A DNA stretch of 49,795 bases from Oceanicaulis sp. BBD 1991-10 (GCA_001657295.1 LYSW01000013.1:1-49795); one strand, 5' to 3'. Numbered from the stretch's first letter, positions 35,960 to 44,798 are shown. Numbers and translations: made by a program. The notes: a model not told the origin generated them from the sequence alone.

Positions 35960-37650
35960 GGAAGATCGACGGGACCGGCGTGAAGTCCCAGCTCCAGACG
36001 CCGTTCCAGGAGGGTGATCTCGGCGGGCTCGGGATCCAGCTCCAGCGCCCGGCGCCATTGAAACTGCGCCTCGAGCCCGCGCCCGACGGCGGCGTAGGCG
36101 TCGCCCAGATGCCATTGGATGGTCGGGTTGGCCGGCGATTGCGCCGCGGCCTGCTCCAGCCAGCGCACCGCCTCGTCCATGCGGCCGAGCTTGAACAGGC
36201 CCCAGCCATAGGAATCGAGCACCGAACCATTCTCCGGCGCCAGCGCCGTCGCCCGTTCCGTCAAGGCGACGCCTTCATCCACCCGCACGCCCCCGATGAT
36301 CCAGGAATAGCCCAGATGATTGAGCACCAGCGGCTCGTCAGGCGCCAAGGCCAGGGCGCGTTCATACAAGACTTCGGCGGCCGGAAATCCCTGCGTGAAT
36401 TCCGTGCAGATGCCGCCGTAGAAAAGATTGCGCCAGTCGGCTGACTCGCCGGCCGCCTCCCGGCCTGCGATCACCAGCTGGTATAGCGCCAGCGCGTCAT
36501 CGCACCGCCCGGTCAATCTCAACATGTCGGCGCGGGCGAGTTCCGCCGTGTAGGGCCGGCCTTTCTGCAATCCTTCGGCGGTGGAGATGGCTCGATCCAC
36601 ATCGCCCTCGCGGAAGCGCAGCCAGGCCGCGCGCACGCCGGCGTCATATCCGAACGCACTGCCGTCCAGCTGCTCGAAACTGGCGATGGCCTGGTCGGTC
36701 AGCGAGGTCTGCTCGAGCAGCTCGGCCAGCGCCATGCGGCCGCGGACGAATCCCGGATCGAGCCGCTCGATCATCCGCAGATAGAGGACGGCGTATTCCG
36801 GCGGCGCCTGCACGACCAGGAAAGCGGCCGGCGCGAACAGCGCGCGCGCTGCGGCCTCGTTCGGGCGCGGCAAGCGCGGGGCGCGCGCGCCCGCCTCGAC
36901 ACGGGCGAGCGCGGCGGCGACTTCGGGATCGGGCGCGCCGGCCTGTTGGTCGATCAGACTTTGATACAGCGCGGCGGCGTCGCCGGTCCGGCCGCGGCGC
37001 TCCAGAAAGGCGCCCAGCAAAACCACCGTGAAGTCACGAAGGTCCAATGTGGCCGCCGCGGCGCGATAGGCCGCTTCAGCCTCGTTGAAACGCCCCGCGG
37101 TCTCAAGAAGAAGCGCCTGGTGGACCAGTAGATACGCCACGGACTCGCGGCGCCCCGACAGCGCGCGTTCAACGGCTTGTTCCCGCGCCTGCCGGCCCCG
37201 GCCGACACCGCGCCAATCGGTGAGGACGCCGGCGACCAGGGCGTTGAAGGGGTCGGGACGCGCTTCGTCAGCCTGCGCCAGGGGCAGGCGCGCGCCGGCC
37301 AGCCGGGCCGCGTCGACATAACGATGAACCAGCTGGGAGGCTTCGGGCGCCTGGGCGGCGCGCGTGACCGCCCGGTCTGCGCGGTCGAAATCGCCGGCGG
37401 TCAAAGCGCTCAGAAAGGCGCGCTCGGAGACCAGCGCGGATTGAGGCTCGAACTCAAGCGCTTCGCTGTAAAGCCGCGCCGAAGCGTCCAGATCCCGGAC
37501 CCGGTTGGCGTAGCGCGCCGAAAGCACGGCGCCGTAGGCGGTCTGGGGGCTGTCATCGGGCGGCAGAAACAGCGGCCCGCTGGCGCAGGCCGAGATGGTC
37601 GCGCCGAGCAGAGCGATGATAAGGGCGCGCAGGGCCGTGATCTGGCCGAT
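35956..37650 (-). CDS. TPR lipoprotein, apparently initiated at a non-canonical ATC codon
   Basis: From the GTG at 37525-37527 the frame gives a 523-residue tetratricopeptide protein (last repeats PLVLNHLGYSWIIGGVRVDE and NPTIQWHLGDAYAAVGRGLE). The same frame continues upstream with no stop through GQITALRALIIALLGATISAC, a complete lipoprotein signal peptide with lipobox ISAC. No ATG/GTG/TTG occurs there. An ATC (plus strand 37648-37650) sits 5 nt after a perfect AAGGAGG (37656-37662), giving 564 residues; CTG at 37630-37632 is the alternative. Starting at GTG 37527 would delete the signal peptide. It lies between etfQO (its ribosome binding site overlaps that stop) and ispE. TPR outer-membrane lipoproteins often act in envelope assembly; the role is unknown. 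Confidence 0.82.
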   Translation of the reverse strand: MGQITALRALIIALLGATISACASGPLFLPPDDSPQTAYGAVLSARYANRVRDLDASARLYSEALEFEPQSALVSERAFLSALTAGDFDRADRAVTRAAQAPEASQLVHRYVDAARLAGARLPLAQADEARPDPFNALVAGVLTDWRGVGRGRQAREQAVERALSGRRESVAYLLVHQALLLETAGRFNEAEAAYRAAAATLDLRDFTVVLLGAFLERRGRTGDAAALYQSLIDQQAGAPDPEVAAALARVEAGARAPRLPRPNEAAARALFAPAAFLVVQAPPEYAVLYLRMIERLDPGFVRGRMALAELLEQTSLTDQAIASFEQLDGSAFGYDAGVRAAWLRFREGDVDRAISTAEGLQKGRPYTAELARADMLRLTGRCDDALALYQLVIAGREAAGESADWRNLFYGGICTEFTQGFPAAEVLYERALALAPDEPLVLNHLGYSWIIGGVRVDEGVALTERATALAPENGSVLDSYGWGLFKLGRMDEAVRWLEQAAAQSPANPTIQWHLGDAYAAVGRGLEAQFQWRRALELDPEPAEITLLERRLELGLHAGPVDLP

Positions 37651-37660
37651 GGGGGCCTCC

Positions 37661-39322
37661 TTACATATTCGGATAGTTGGGACCGCCCGCGCCCTCCGGC
37701 GTCGTCCAGTTGATATTCTGGTTGGGATCTTTGATGTCGCAGGTTTTGCAGTGCACGCAATTTTGCGCGTTGATCACGAATTGGGGTTCGCCGCCCTCTT
37801 CCGGCTCCACCCATTCATAGACCGCCGCCGGGCAATAACGCGCGGACGGACCGCCGAACACGTCATACTCGCTCGACTTCTGCAGTCCGGCGTCGGCCAG
37901 TTTCAGGTGAATCGGCTGGTCTTCTTCATGATTGGTGTTGGAGATGAAAACCGAAGACAATCGGTCGAAGGTCAATACGCCGTCCGGCTTGGGATAATGC
38001 TTTGGCTTGCAGTCCTTGGCGGGCTTGGTCGCCTCATGGTCGCGGCCCTTATGGCCCAGCGTGCCGAACAGCGAGAAGCCGAACAGGAAATTCGTCCACA
38101 TATCCAGCCCGCCCAGCGCGACGCCGAACAGCGTGCCGAAACGCGTCCAGAGCGGCTTCACATTGCGGACCAGCTTCAGCTCCTGCTTCACCCAGCTGGA
38201 GTCATAGGCGGCCTCATAGGCGTCAAGCGCGTCATTGGCGCGGCCTTCGCCCAGCGCGTCGACGATGGCTTCCGCCGCCATCATGCCGGTCTTCATGGCG
38301 TTATGACTGCCCTTGATGCGCGGCACGTTCACGAAGCCGGCCGCACAGCCGATCAGCGCGCCGCCCGGAAAGGCCAGCTTGGGGACGGACTGATAGCCGC
38401 CCTCGGTGATCGCGCGCGCGCCATAGGACAGACGCTCCGCGCCCTCGAAAATCGGCGCGATGTCGGGATGGGTCTTGAACTTCTGGAATTCGCCGAAGGG
38501 AAAGAGGTTCGGGTTTTTATAGTTGAGGTGAACCACAAAACCGACGGAGACCAGATTGTCGCCGAAATGATAGAGGAAGGAGCCCCCGCCGGTCTCAAGA
38601 TCGAGCGGCCAGCCCATGGTGTGCTGCACCCGGCCCTTCTTGAAATTCTCCGGCTTGACGCGCCAGAGCTCTTTCATGCCGATGCCGAATTTTTGCGGCT
38701 CGCGCCCCTCCTCCAGGCCGAACTGGTCAATCAGCTGTTTCGACAGGGAGCCACGCGCGCCTTCGCCGATCAGGGTGTATTTGGCGCGCAATTCCATGCC
38801 CGGCTGGTACATGTCCTTCTGGGCGCCGTCGCGCGCCACGCCCATATCGCCGGTGATCACGCCGCGAACGGCGCCGTCTTCATAGATGTATTCCGCCGCC
38901 GGAAAGCCAGGATAAATCTCCACGCCCAGCGCTTCGGCCTTCTCGCCCAGCCAGCGGCACAGATTGGCCAGCGAGCCCACATAGCAGTGGTGGTTATGCA
39001 TGAATTTCGGCATCGCGAAGCCGGGCAGCTCGGCCGAGCCGGATTCGCCAAGGGCGATGAATTTGTCGTCGGTGACTTCAGTATCGAAGGGCGGGTTGGG
39101 ATCGTCGCGCCAGTCGGGGATGAGCTCGTCGAGCGCCTTGGGGTCGAACACCACGCCGGACAGGATATGGGCGCCGACCTCGGAGCCTTTCTCGATGACC
39201 GCGACGGACACGTCCTGGTTCATCTGCTTGATGCGGATCGCCGCCGCCAGCCCCGCAGGCCCGGCGCCCGCGATCACGACGTCATATTCCATGGAATCCC
39301 GCTCAATCGCCCCGTCGGCCAT
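37661..39322 (-). CDS. Electron transfer flavoprotein-ubiquinone oxidoreductase
   Basis: ETF-QO passes electrons from acyl-CoA and amine dehydrogenases, via ETF, to ubiquinone at the inner membrane. The 553-residue protein has an N-terminal FAD motif (VVIAGAGPAGLAAAIRIKQM), ILSGVVFDPKALDELIPDW, the ubiquinone-side region and a C-terminal 4Fe-4S domain (CVHCKTCDIKDPNQNINW). Length and order match the family. The ATG at 39320-39322 has GGGAG 5 nt upstream; another ATG 21 nt earlier is less likely. It heads the operon leading to ispE and is divergent from the uracil-DNA glycosylase gene. Confidence 0.97.
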   Translation of the reverse strand: MADGAIERDSMEYDVVIAGAGPAGLAAAIRIKQMNQDVSVAVIEKGSEVGAHILSGVVFDPKALDELIPDWRDDPNPPFDTEVTDDKFIALGESGSAELPGFAMPKFMHNHHCYVGSLANLCRWLGEKAEALGVEIYPGFPAAEYIYEDGAVRGVITGDMGVARDGAQKDMYQPGMELRAKYTLIGEGARGSLSKQLIDQFGLEEGREPQKFGIGMKELWRVKPENFKKGRVQHTMGWPLDLETGGGSFLYHFGDNLVSVGFVVHLNYKNPNLFPFGEFQKFKTHPDIAPIFEGAERLSYGARAITEGGYQSVPKLAFPGGALIGCAAGFVNVPRIKGSHNAMKTGMMAAEAIVDALGEGRANDALDAYEAAYDSSWVKQELKLVRNVKPLWTRFGTLFGVALGGLDMWTNFLFGFSLFGTLGHKGRDHEATKPAKDCKPKHYPKPDGVLTFDRLSSVFISNTNHEEDQPIHLKLADAGLQKSSEYDVFGGPSARYCPAAVYEWVEPEEGGEPQFVINAQNCVHCKTCDIKDPNQNINWTTPEGAGGPNYPNM

Positions 39323-39476
39323 GCTCACTCCCGATCCTTGCAACTGCCGCTTAAGGCCCCCTGGCCCCTAGCGCGCCCTTTGCGCCCGTCTTAGCCTAGC
39401 TCTGATTACGGAGCTAGAGCATCCGCCCGGCTCCGGCGAAATGTATTGCAGGTCAGATAGGTTCAAGCCGCATCCC

Positions 39477-40280
39477 ATGTCCGCCGCTCTCACTCCTGAA
39501 GACATCGCCGTGCTGGAAAGCGTGGTCGACTGGTGGGCCGGCGCCGGGGTGGAGACCCTGCCGCCTTCGCCGGAGGAGACCGCGCGCAGACGCGCTGCGC
39601 CGAACGCTCCGGCCCAGCCGGCGCCGGCGCGCCCCATCGCCACGCCGCAAGCGGCGCGCGCGGCCGGTTTCGGCCCGGCGCCGGACCAGGACGGCCGCGC
39701 GATCGCGGACGCGGCGGCGGACTTGCCCGCATTGAAAGCGGCGCTGGAAGCGTTTGAAGGCTGTGCGTTGAAGGCCACGGCCGGCAATCTGGTCTTCGCC
39801 CGCGGCGATCCGCAGGCCCGGGTGATGATCGTCGGCGAGGCGCCCGGCCGCGATGAAGACGCCCAGGGCGCGCCCTTCGTGGGGCGGGCGGGTCAATTGC
39901 TGGACAAGATGCTCGCCGCGATCGGGCTGGACGAGACCAGCGCCTACATCACCAATGTCGTCTTCTGGCGTCCGCCGGGAAACCGCAAGCCGACGGATCA
40001 GGAGATTGAAGCCTGCCGCCCCTTCGCTGAGCGCCATATCGCATTGGTGAAGCCGGACGTGCTGGTTTTCGCCGGCGGCATCTCCACCCAGACGATGCTG
40101 CGCACCAAGTCCGGCATCATGAGCCAGCGCGGCCGCTGGATGGAGTATGCGTTGGCGGACGGGAGCAAAATCCCCGCGCTTCCCATGTTTCATCCCGCCT
40201 TCCTGCTGCGCCGTCCGCAGGAAAAGGCGAAAGCCTGGGCGGATTTGTTGAGCTTGAAGGCGAAGCTGGCGGAACGATGA
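39477..40280 (+). CDS. Family 4-like uracil-DNA glycosylase
   Basis: The 267-residue protein removes uracil from DNA for base excision repair. A variable Ala/Pro-rich N-terminus (to about residue 80) precedes the catalytic domain: GEAPGRDEDAQGAPFVGRAG (water-activating loop), YITNVVFWRPPGNRKPTDQE and the minor-groove loop LPMFHPAFLLRRP. Family 4 enzymes usually bind 4Fe-4S through four cysteines; here the first pair reads FEGCALKATA, so one of the pair is missing. Start ATG 39477 gives the usual MSAALTPED... beginning; an ATG 36 nt upstream is possible, neither having a strong ribosome binding site. Confidence 0.9.
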   Translation: MSAALTPEDIAVLESVVDWWAGAGVETLPPSPEETARRRAAPNAPAQPAPARPIATPQAARAAGFGPAPDQDGRAIADAAADLPALKAALEAFEGCALKATAGNLVFARGDPQARVMIVGEAPGRDEDAQGAPFVGRAGQLLDKMLAAIGLDETSAYITNVVFWRPPGNRKPTDQEIEACRPFAERHIALVKPDVLVFAGGISTQTMLRTKSGIMSQRGRWMEYALADGSKIPALPMFHPAFLLRRPQEKAKAWADLLSLKAKLAER

Positions 40281-40284
40281 GGCA

Positions 40285-40309
40285 TGTCATGGCCCGGTTT
40301 GGCCGGGCC
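40285..40309. repeat. REP-like hairpin after the glycosylase gene
   Basis: GTCAT is followed by GGCCCGG-TTTGG-CCGGGCC (stem 40291-40297 with 40303-40309). The same GTCATGGCCCGG head and stem recur in inverted orientation near 49726-49748. Lying 10 nt after a stop codon, it could also cap the transcript, though no T-run follows. The 190 nt from here to the next gene contain nothing else convincing. Confidence 0.6.
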
Positions 40310-40500
40310 GGCCGTTTCGGCTGGGCCGACCTCACGGCGTCGGCCCCCGGATGAAGCGGAGCCGACGCATCGGACCTGCCTTCCGTGGCGCGTCGATTTT
40401 CCAGGTCAGGCAGGGCGGCCAAAGGATCGCCGTTGAATGCTGGACGCTCGACCTTAAGCGGGCCAAGGTGATCGCCTGAGGCTGCGTGGGGAGGCGCGCC

Positions 40501-41544
40501 ATGATCCGGATCATCTTGCTTGCGCTGGGCGCGCTCATCGCTTCGGCGTTCATCCGCGCCGCCTTCGTCGTGCCCGCCGCGGCCGGCTGGACGACGAGCT
40601 TCGCCCCCCTCAACACCGCGAACTGCACCCCGCTGGAGATCGCGCCGGGCACGGAGGATCTTACCTATGACGCCGTGACCGGACTGGTGTTTGTGTCCAC
40701 CGACGACCGGCGCGCGCCCGGCATGTCTGCGGGCAATGGCGTCTGGGCGTTCGACCCGGGCGATCCGGACGGCACGCTGCGTCTGGTCAGCGCGGACGCG
40801 CCGGCGAATTTCAGACCGCACGGGATCAGTCTTTATCGCGACGCGGATCATGCCCGCCTTTTCGTGATCTCCCATCCCGACGACGATCACCATGTGCTGA
40901 TCTTCGACATCGGCGAGGATGGAAGCCTCGCCCATGTGCGCACGGTGTCCGATCCGGCGATGTATTGGCCCAATGATCTCGCCGCGGTCGGGCCGGAGCA
41001 ATTTTACGTCTCCAATTCGACCTATTTCGGCGACAACCCGCTGGGCGTGCTTGAAGCGCTTTTGGGCCTGCCGATCACCAATCTCGTCTTCTTCGACGGA
41101 GCGGTCGCCCGCGAAGCCGCCAATGGGCTGGTCTACGGCAATGGCGTGCAGGTCAGCGCGGATGGAACGCGCCTCTATGTGGCGAATTTCATCGGTCAGA
41201 AGCTCTATGTTTATGACCGCGATCCGGAGAGCAACGCCCTGACCAGGATCGACACCTGGCGCGCGCCTTTCGGTCTCGACAATATCGAGATCGACGAGGC
41301 CGGCGATGTCTGGGTCGCGGGCAATACCGAAACCTTCGCCTTTCTGGACCATCAGGAAGACCCCGCCATGCGCGCGCCGTCCAAGGCGGTGCGTTTTGAC
41401 GCGGCGACTGGCGCCTGGGGCGGCGTGTTTTATTCTGGCGGCGAAGAGATTGATTCTGCGTCCGTTATCGCGCCGGTCGGCGATCAGATGATTCTGGGCG
41501 CGGTGTTCGATTCCCATGTCTTGATCTGCCCGCGGGCGGACTGA
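40501..41544 (+). CDS. Paraoxonase/SMP-30-like beta-propeller protein
   Basis: The 347-residue protein has an N-terminal membrane anchor or signal (IRIILLALGALIASAFIRAA). A six-bladed propeller follows with arylesterase-type segments: GTEDLTYDAVTGLVFVSTDD, FRPHGISLYRD, YWPNDLAAVGPEQFYVSNST, GLVYGNGVQVSADGTRLYVA and LDNIEIDEAGDVWVAGN. Asn/Asp/His in these loops fit the calcium and catalytic sites of paraoxonases, which hydrolyse lactones and esters. The substrate is unknown. ATG 40501 has GGGGAGG 6 nt upstream. It is followed by the enoyl-CoA hydratase gene after 20 nt. Confidence 0.85.
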   Translation: MIRIILLALGALIASAFIRAAFVVPAAAGWTTSFAPLNTANCTPLEIAPGTEDLTYDAVTGLVFVSTDDRRAPGMSAGNGVWAFDPGDPDGTLRLVSADAPANFRPHGISLYRDADHARLFVISHPDDDHHVLIFDIGEDGSLAHVRTVSDPAMYWPNDLAAVGPEQFYVSNSTYFGDNPLGVLEALLGLPITNLVFFDGAVAREAANGLVYGNGVQVSADGTRLYVANFIGQKLYVYDRDPESNALTRIDTWRAPFGLDNIEIDEAGDVWVAGNTETFAFLDHQEDPAMRAPSKAVRFDAATGAWGGVFYSGGEEIDSASVIAPVGDQMILGAVFDSHVLICPRAD

Positions 41545-41564
41545 AATTTCACAGGACGACTGCC

Positions 41565-42338
41565 ATGACCGACCTCGTCTCCGTCGCCGACGCCAATCGC
41601 GTGCGCACCATCCGGATGAACCGCCCGGACAAGAAGAACGCCATAACCCGGCCCATGTACGCCGCCATGGCCGACGCCTTGTCCGCGGCCAACGGCGATG
41701 ATGTGCGCGTGGTGATCATCGCCGGGGCGCCCGGCGCCTTCAGCGCGGGCAATGACCTGGTCGATTTCATGGAGGCCCCGCCCCATATCGGCGGCGAGGA
41801 CACCCCGCCGGTGGAGGATTTCATGCGCGCGCTGCTGGCGTGCGAAAAGCCGGTCATCGGCGCGGTCGACGGGCTGGCGGTCGGTATTGGAACGACGCTG
41901 CTGCTTCACTGCGATCTCGCTTACGCCACGCCGCGCTCCATGTTCACAACGCCCTTCGTGAACCTGGCGCTCGCTCCGGAATTCGGGTCCAGCCAGGTCC
42001 TGCCGGGCATTGTCGGCCGCGCGGTCGCGAGCGAGCTCTTGCTCCTGGGCGCGAAATGGGACGCGGCGCGGGCGGAGGCGAAAAGCCTGATCAACGCGGT
42101 TCTGCCCGAAGCGGGCTTTGACGCCGCCGTTCACGCCATCGCAGAAGACCTCGCCGCCAAGGCGCCCGCCGCGGTGAAAGCCGCCAAAGCGCTGATCACC
42201 ACGCCGGAAGAGGACCTGCACGCCCGCATCGTGCGCGAGGGCGGCATCTTCGCCGGCCAGCTCCGCTCGCAGGAGTTCAAGGAAGCGGCCACCGCCTTCA
42301 TGGAGCGCCGGGCGCCGGACTTTTCCAGGTTCGGCTGA
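41565..42338 (+). CDS. Enoyl-CoA hydratase/isomerase family protein
   Basis: The 257-residue crotonase-fold protein acts on acyl-CoA. The oxyanion-hole segments are AGAPGAFSAGNDLVDF and LAVGIGTTLLLHCDLAYA. The two glutamates of classical hydratases (in GGCEL and QPEI) are replaced here by Thr (GIGTTL) and Phe (TTPFVN), while LALAPEFGSSQVLP keeps a Glu where delta3-delta2-enoyl-CoA isomerases have theirs, so isomerase-type chemistry is more likely than hydration. AGGA lies 8 nt upstream. It is followed 4 nt later by the aminotransferase gene. Confidence 0.9.
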   Translation: MTDLVSVADANRVRTIRMNRPDKKNAITRPMYAAMADALSAANGDDVRVVIIAGAPGAFSAGNDLVDFMEAPPHIGGEDTPPVEDFMRALLACEKPVIGAVDGLAVGIGTTLLLHCDLAYATPRSMFTTPFVNLALAPEFGSSQVLPGIVGRAVASELLLLGAKWDAARAEAKSLINAVLPEAGFDAAVHAIAEDLAAKAPAAVKAAKALITTPEEDLHARIVREGGIFAGQLRSQEFKEAATAFMERRAPDFSRFG

Positions 42339-42342
42339 TCAG

Positions 42343-43260
42343 ATGGCCAAGGGCAGCCACGAATATCTTGACGACCCGCGCAACGCGTCGATCCGGATCT
42401 GGATCAACGGGACGCTGTTTGCGCGCGACGAAGCGGTGGTCTCCGTTTTTGATTCCGGCTTCATCCTGGGCGACGGCGTCTGGGAGGGCCTGCGCGTCCA
42501 TGACGGCGAGATCGCCTTTCTCGACCGGCATCTGGACCGGCTTTACGAGGGCGCGAAAGCCATCGACATGGATGTCGGTCTGACGCCGGAGGCGTTGACC
42601 GAGGCGCTCTACGCCACGCTTCGGGCCAACGAGATGACGGCAGGCGACGGCGTGCATATCCGCCTGATGGTGACCCGGGGGATCAAGACGACGCCTTACC
42701 AGGACCCGCGCGTGACCCTCTCGCCGGCCACCGTGGTGATCATTCCGGAATGGAAGACGCCCAAGCCGGAGACCGCGACCAAGGGGCTCAACCTCTTCAC
42801 CGTCCATGTCCGCCGCGGCTATCCCGACGTGCAGGATCCCAAGCTGAATTCCCACTCCAAGCTGAACTGCATCACCGCCTGCATCCAGGCCGCCAAGGCG
42901 GGCGCGGACGAAGCCCTGATGCTGGACCCGCACGGCTTTGTGGCCACGTGCAACTCGACCCATTTCTTCATCGTGCGCAAGGGCGAGGTGTGGACCTCCA
43001 GCGGCGATTACTGCCTGGGCGGCATCACCCGCGGGATCGTGATCGAATTATGCAAGGAGGCCGGCATTGCGGTGTTCGAGAAGAATTTCTCCCTCACCGA
43101 GGCCTACGGCGCGGAGGAAGCCTTCGTGACCGGCACATTTGCGGGCCTGGCGCCGGTCGCAACCATCGACGGGCGGAAGATCAGCGACGGCCGCGGTCCG
43201 ATGGTGGAGCGCCTGCAGCAGCTTTATCTCGCCCGCATCCATCGCGAGACCGCATCGTGA
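42343..43260 (+). CDS. Class IV aminotransferase (branched-chain/D-amino acid type)
   Basis: The 305-residue PLP enzyme transfers amino groups. It has WINGTLFARDEAVVSVFDSG and GDGVWEGLRVHDG, the PLP lysine Lys173 in NSHSKLNCITAC, and the cofactor loop TCNSTHFFIVRKGE and GGITRGIVIELC. Subfamily (IlvE, D-alanine transaminase or ADC lyase) cannot be fixed; the R-x-Y/L substrate motifs suggest an IlvE-like or broad enzyme. Its stop overlaps the start of the sulfotransferase-like gene (GTGA), so the two are translationally coupled. Confidence 0.93.
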   Translation: MAKGSHEYLDDPRNASIRIWINGTLFARDEAVVSVFDSGFILGDGVWEGLRVHDGEIAFLDRHLDRLYEGAKAIDMDVGLTPEALTEALYATLRANEMTAGDGVHIRLMVTRGIKTTPYQDPRVTLSPATVVIIPEWKTPKPETATKGLNLFTVHVRRGYPDVQDPKLNSHSKLNCITACIQAAKAGADEALMLDPHGFVATCNSTHFFIVRKGEVWTSSGDYCLGGITRGIVIELCKEAGIAVFEKNFSLTEAYGAEEAFVTGTFAGLAPVATIDGRKISDGRGPMVERLQQLYLARIHRETAS

Positions 43261-43991
43261 CCGTCCGCATCTGCCTGTGGTCCGGCCCGCGCAATATCTC
43301 CACCGCCACCATGCGCAGCTTTGAAGCGCGCGGCGATTGCGCGGTCTGGGACGAGCCGTTCTACGGCTATTATCTTAAAACCACCGGCATCGATCATCCC
43401 GGACGCGACGAAACGCTGGCGCAATGGCCCACCGACCCCGACGCCATCGCGCGCCGCTGCGCCGGGCCGGCGCCGAAGGGCGAAGCGGAGTTTTTCCAGA
43501 AGCATATGTGCCAGCACATGCTGCCCCAGCTGGATCTGAGCTGGACCGCCGCCTGCCGCCACATCTTCCTGATCCGCGACCCGGCCGAAGTCGCCGCCAG
43601 CTTCAACGCCGCCATGGGCCGCGTCAGCGCCGGCGATCTGGGCGCCGAGCGGCAACACTGGCTGTTTGAGGAGATCAGCGCGATCACCGGGCGGATCAAT
43701 TGGCCGATCATCGAAGGCGCGGATGTGTTGGCCGATCCAGAGGGCATGATGCGCGCGCTCTGCGCGGAGCTGGGCGTCGCCTACAAGCCCGCGATGCTCT
43801 CCTGGCCGGCCGGACGGCGCGAGACGGACGGCCCCTGGGCGCCGCATTGGTATGCGCGGGTGGAAGCCTCCACCGGATTCGCACCGCCGCAGCCCAGCCC
43901 CCATGATCTGCCCGAGACACTGATTCCGGTGGTCGAAGCCTGCCGCCCCGCCTATCTGGCGCTGCGGGCGCGCAAGCTTGCGCCGCTCTAA
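43257..43991 (+). CDS. Sulfotransferase-like P-loop protein
   Basis: The 244-residue protein begins VTVRICLWSGPRNISTATMR. SGPRNISTATM is a variant of the 5'-phosphosulfate-binding loop of PAPS sulfotransferases, and HIFLIRDPAEVAASFNAAMG is the matching 3'-phosphate-binding motif. It may sulfate an amino-acid-derived metabolite or may have another P-loop function; inferred from coupling with the class IV aminotransferase. Start GTG 43257 overlaps the aminotransferase stop; the frame is open much further upstream only because it shadows that gene. Confidence 0.8.
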   Translation: MTVRICLWSGPRNISTATMRSFEARGDCAVWDEPFYGYYLKTTGIDHPGRDETLAQWPTDPDAIARRCAGPAPKGEAEFFQKHMCQHMLPQLDLSWTAACRHIFLIRDPAEVAASFNAAMGRVSAGDLGAERQHWLFEEISAITGRINWPIIEGADVLADPEGMMRALCAELGVAYKPAMLSWPAGRRETDGPWAPHWYARVEASTGFAPPQPSPHDLPETLIPVVEACRPAYLALRARKLAPL

Positions 43992-44009
43992 CCTTTTTTG
44001 GAGGCCGAC

Positions 44010-44408
44010 ATGCCTTTCGATCACAGACCCGGCGGCGGCGGCGGCGAGAAGAATGTCCTGGGCGGGCCGCTGGCCGATTGCGGCCATGATCCCAAGACCG
44101 GTTTTTTCCGCGATGGGTGCTGCCGCACCATGCCGGGCGATCACGGCGTGCACACCGTCTGCGCGGTGATGACCGAGGACTTCCTCGCCTTCACCCAGAG
44201 CCGCGGCAATGATTTGTCCACCCCGCGCCCCGAATACGATTTCCCGGGCCTGAAGCCGGGCGACAAATGGTGTCTGTGCGCCGCGCGCTGGCTTGAGGCG
44301 TATGAGGCGGGGCAGGCGCCGGGCGTCGTCCTGAACGCCTGCCACGCCAAAACGCTGGACATCGTCGCTCTGGCGGCGCTGGCCGCCCATGCCGTCGACG
44401 CCAACTAG
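44010..44408 (+). CDS. DUF2237 family protein
   Basis: The 132-residue soluble protein has the DUF2237 pattern NVLGGPLADCGHDPKTGFFR then DGCCRTMPGDHGVHTVCAVM, GNDLSTPRPEYDFPGLKPGD, KWCLCAARWLEAYEAG and VVLNACHAKTLDIV. Several conserved cysteines and histidines suggest metal binding or redox chemistry, but no function is established. ATG 44010 has GGAGG 5 nt upstream. It follows the sulfotransferase-like gene by 18 nt. Confidence 0.9.
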   Translation: MPFDHRPGGGGGEKNVLGGPLADCGHDPKTGFFRDGCCRTMPGDHGVHTVCAVMTEDFLAFTQSRGNDLSTPRPEYDFPGLKPGDKWCLCAARWLEAYEAGQAPGVVLNACHAKTLDIVALAALAAHAVDAN

Positions 44409-44486
44409 GCAATCCTGTCTTTCCACAGGGGCGAAAGCGCTGCGTATCCCGCCCCCTATATTCATCGCCAGGAAAGGACGGACGCC

Positions 44487-44783
44487 ATGACCGACCCGAT
44501 CACAGAAATCCGCAATGGCGACAGGGGCCGCTATGTCTTCGCCGATCCGGCCGGAGACAGCGAGCTGACTTATCGCCTAAGCGGTGAACGCATGGTGATC
44601 GACCATACCTTCACCCCGCCGGCCCAGCGCGGCCGGGGGACCGCCGGACGGCTGGTGGAGCGGGCGGTGGCCGATGCGCGGACGCGCGGCTGGAGCGTCG
44701 TTCCCGTCTGTCCTTACGTGAAAATCAAGATCGACCGCACGCCGGCTTGGCGGGACGTGCTCGATCCCGCCTGGCGCGGCTAA
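44487..44783 (+). CDS. Small GNAT N-acetyltransferase-like protein (NATD1/YjdJ type), copy 1
   Basis: The 98-residue protein is a minimal GNAT fold of the NATD1-like family: ELTYRLSGERMVIDHTFTPP, the acetyl-CoA loop QRGRGTAGRLVERAVADART, and the signature VVPVCPYVKIKIDRTPAWRD. Substrates of this family are unknown. AAAGGACGG precedes the ATG. A second member follows 15 nt later, giving a tandem pair. Confidence 0.88.
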   Translation: MTDPITEIRNGDRGRYVFADPAGDSELTYRLSGERMVIDHTFTPPAQRGRGTAGRLVERAVADARTRGWSVVPVCPYVKIKIDRTPAWRDVLDPAWRG

Positions 44784-44798
44784 GCTGGAGATGATTCC

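Noticed and set aside
37595-39394. Plus-strand open frame of 599 codons opposite the ETF-QO gene
   Set aside because: The minus strand encodes a complete ETF-QO with FAD and 4Fe-4S motifs; the opposite frame has shadow-type composition and no ribosome binding site.
40351-40479. 42-codon plus-strand frame starting MKRSRRIGPAFRG between the glycosylase and paraoxonase-like genes
   Set aside because: No ribosome binding site, no recognised domain and too short to judge; could be a remnant but is not supported.
40117-41517. Minus-strand open frame of 466 codons opposite the paraoxonase-like gene
   Set aside because: It runs antisense through both the glycosylase end and the paraoxonase-like gene; composition is typical of high-GC antisense frames.
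42750-43256. Upstream extension of the sulfotransferase-like frame
   Set aside because: The extension overlaps the class IV aminotransferase in another frame; the GTG at 43257 overlapping its stop gives the proper P-loop N-terminus.
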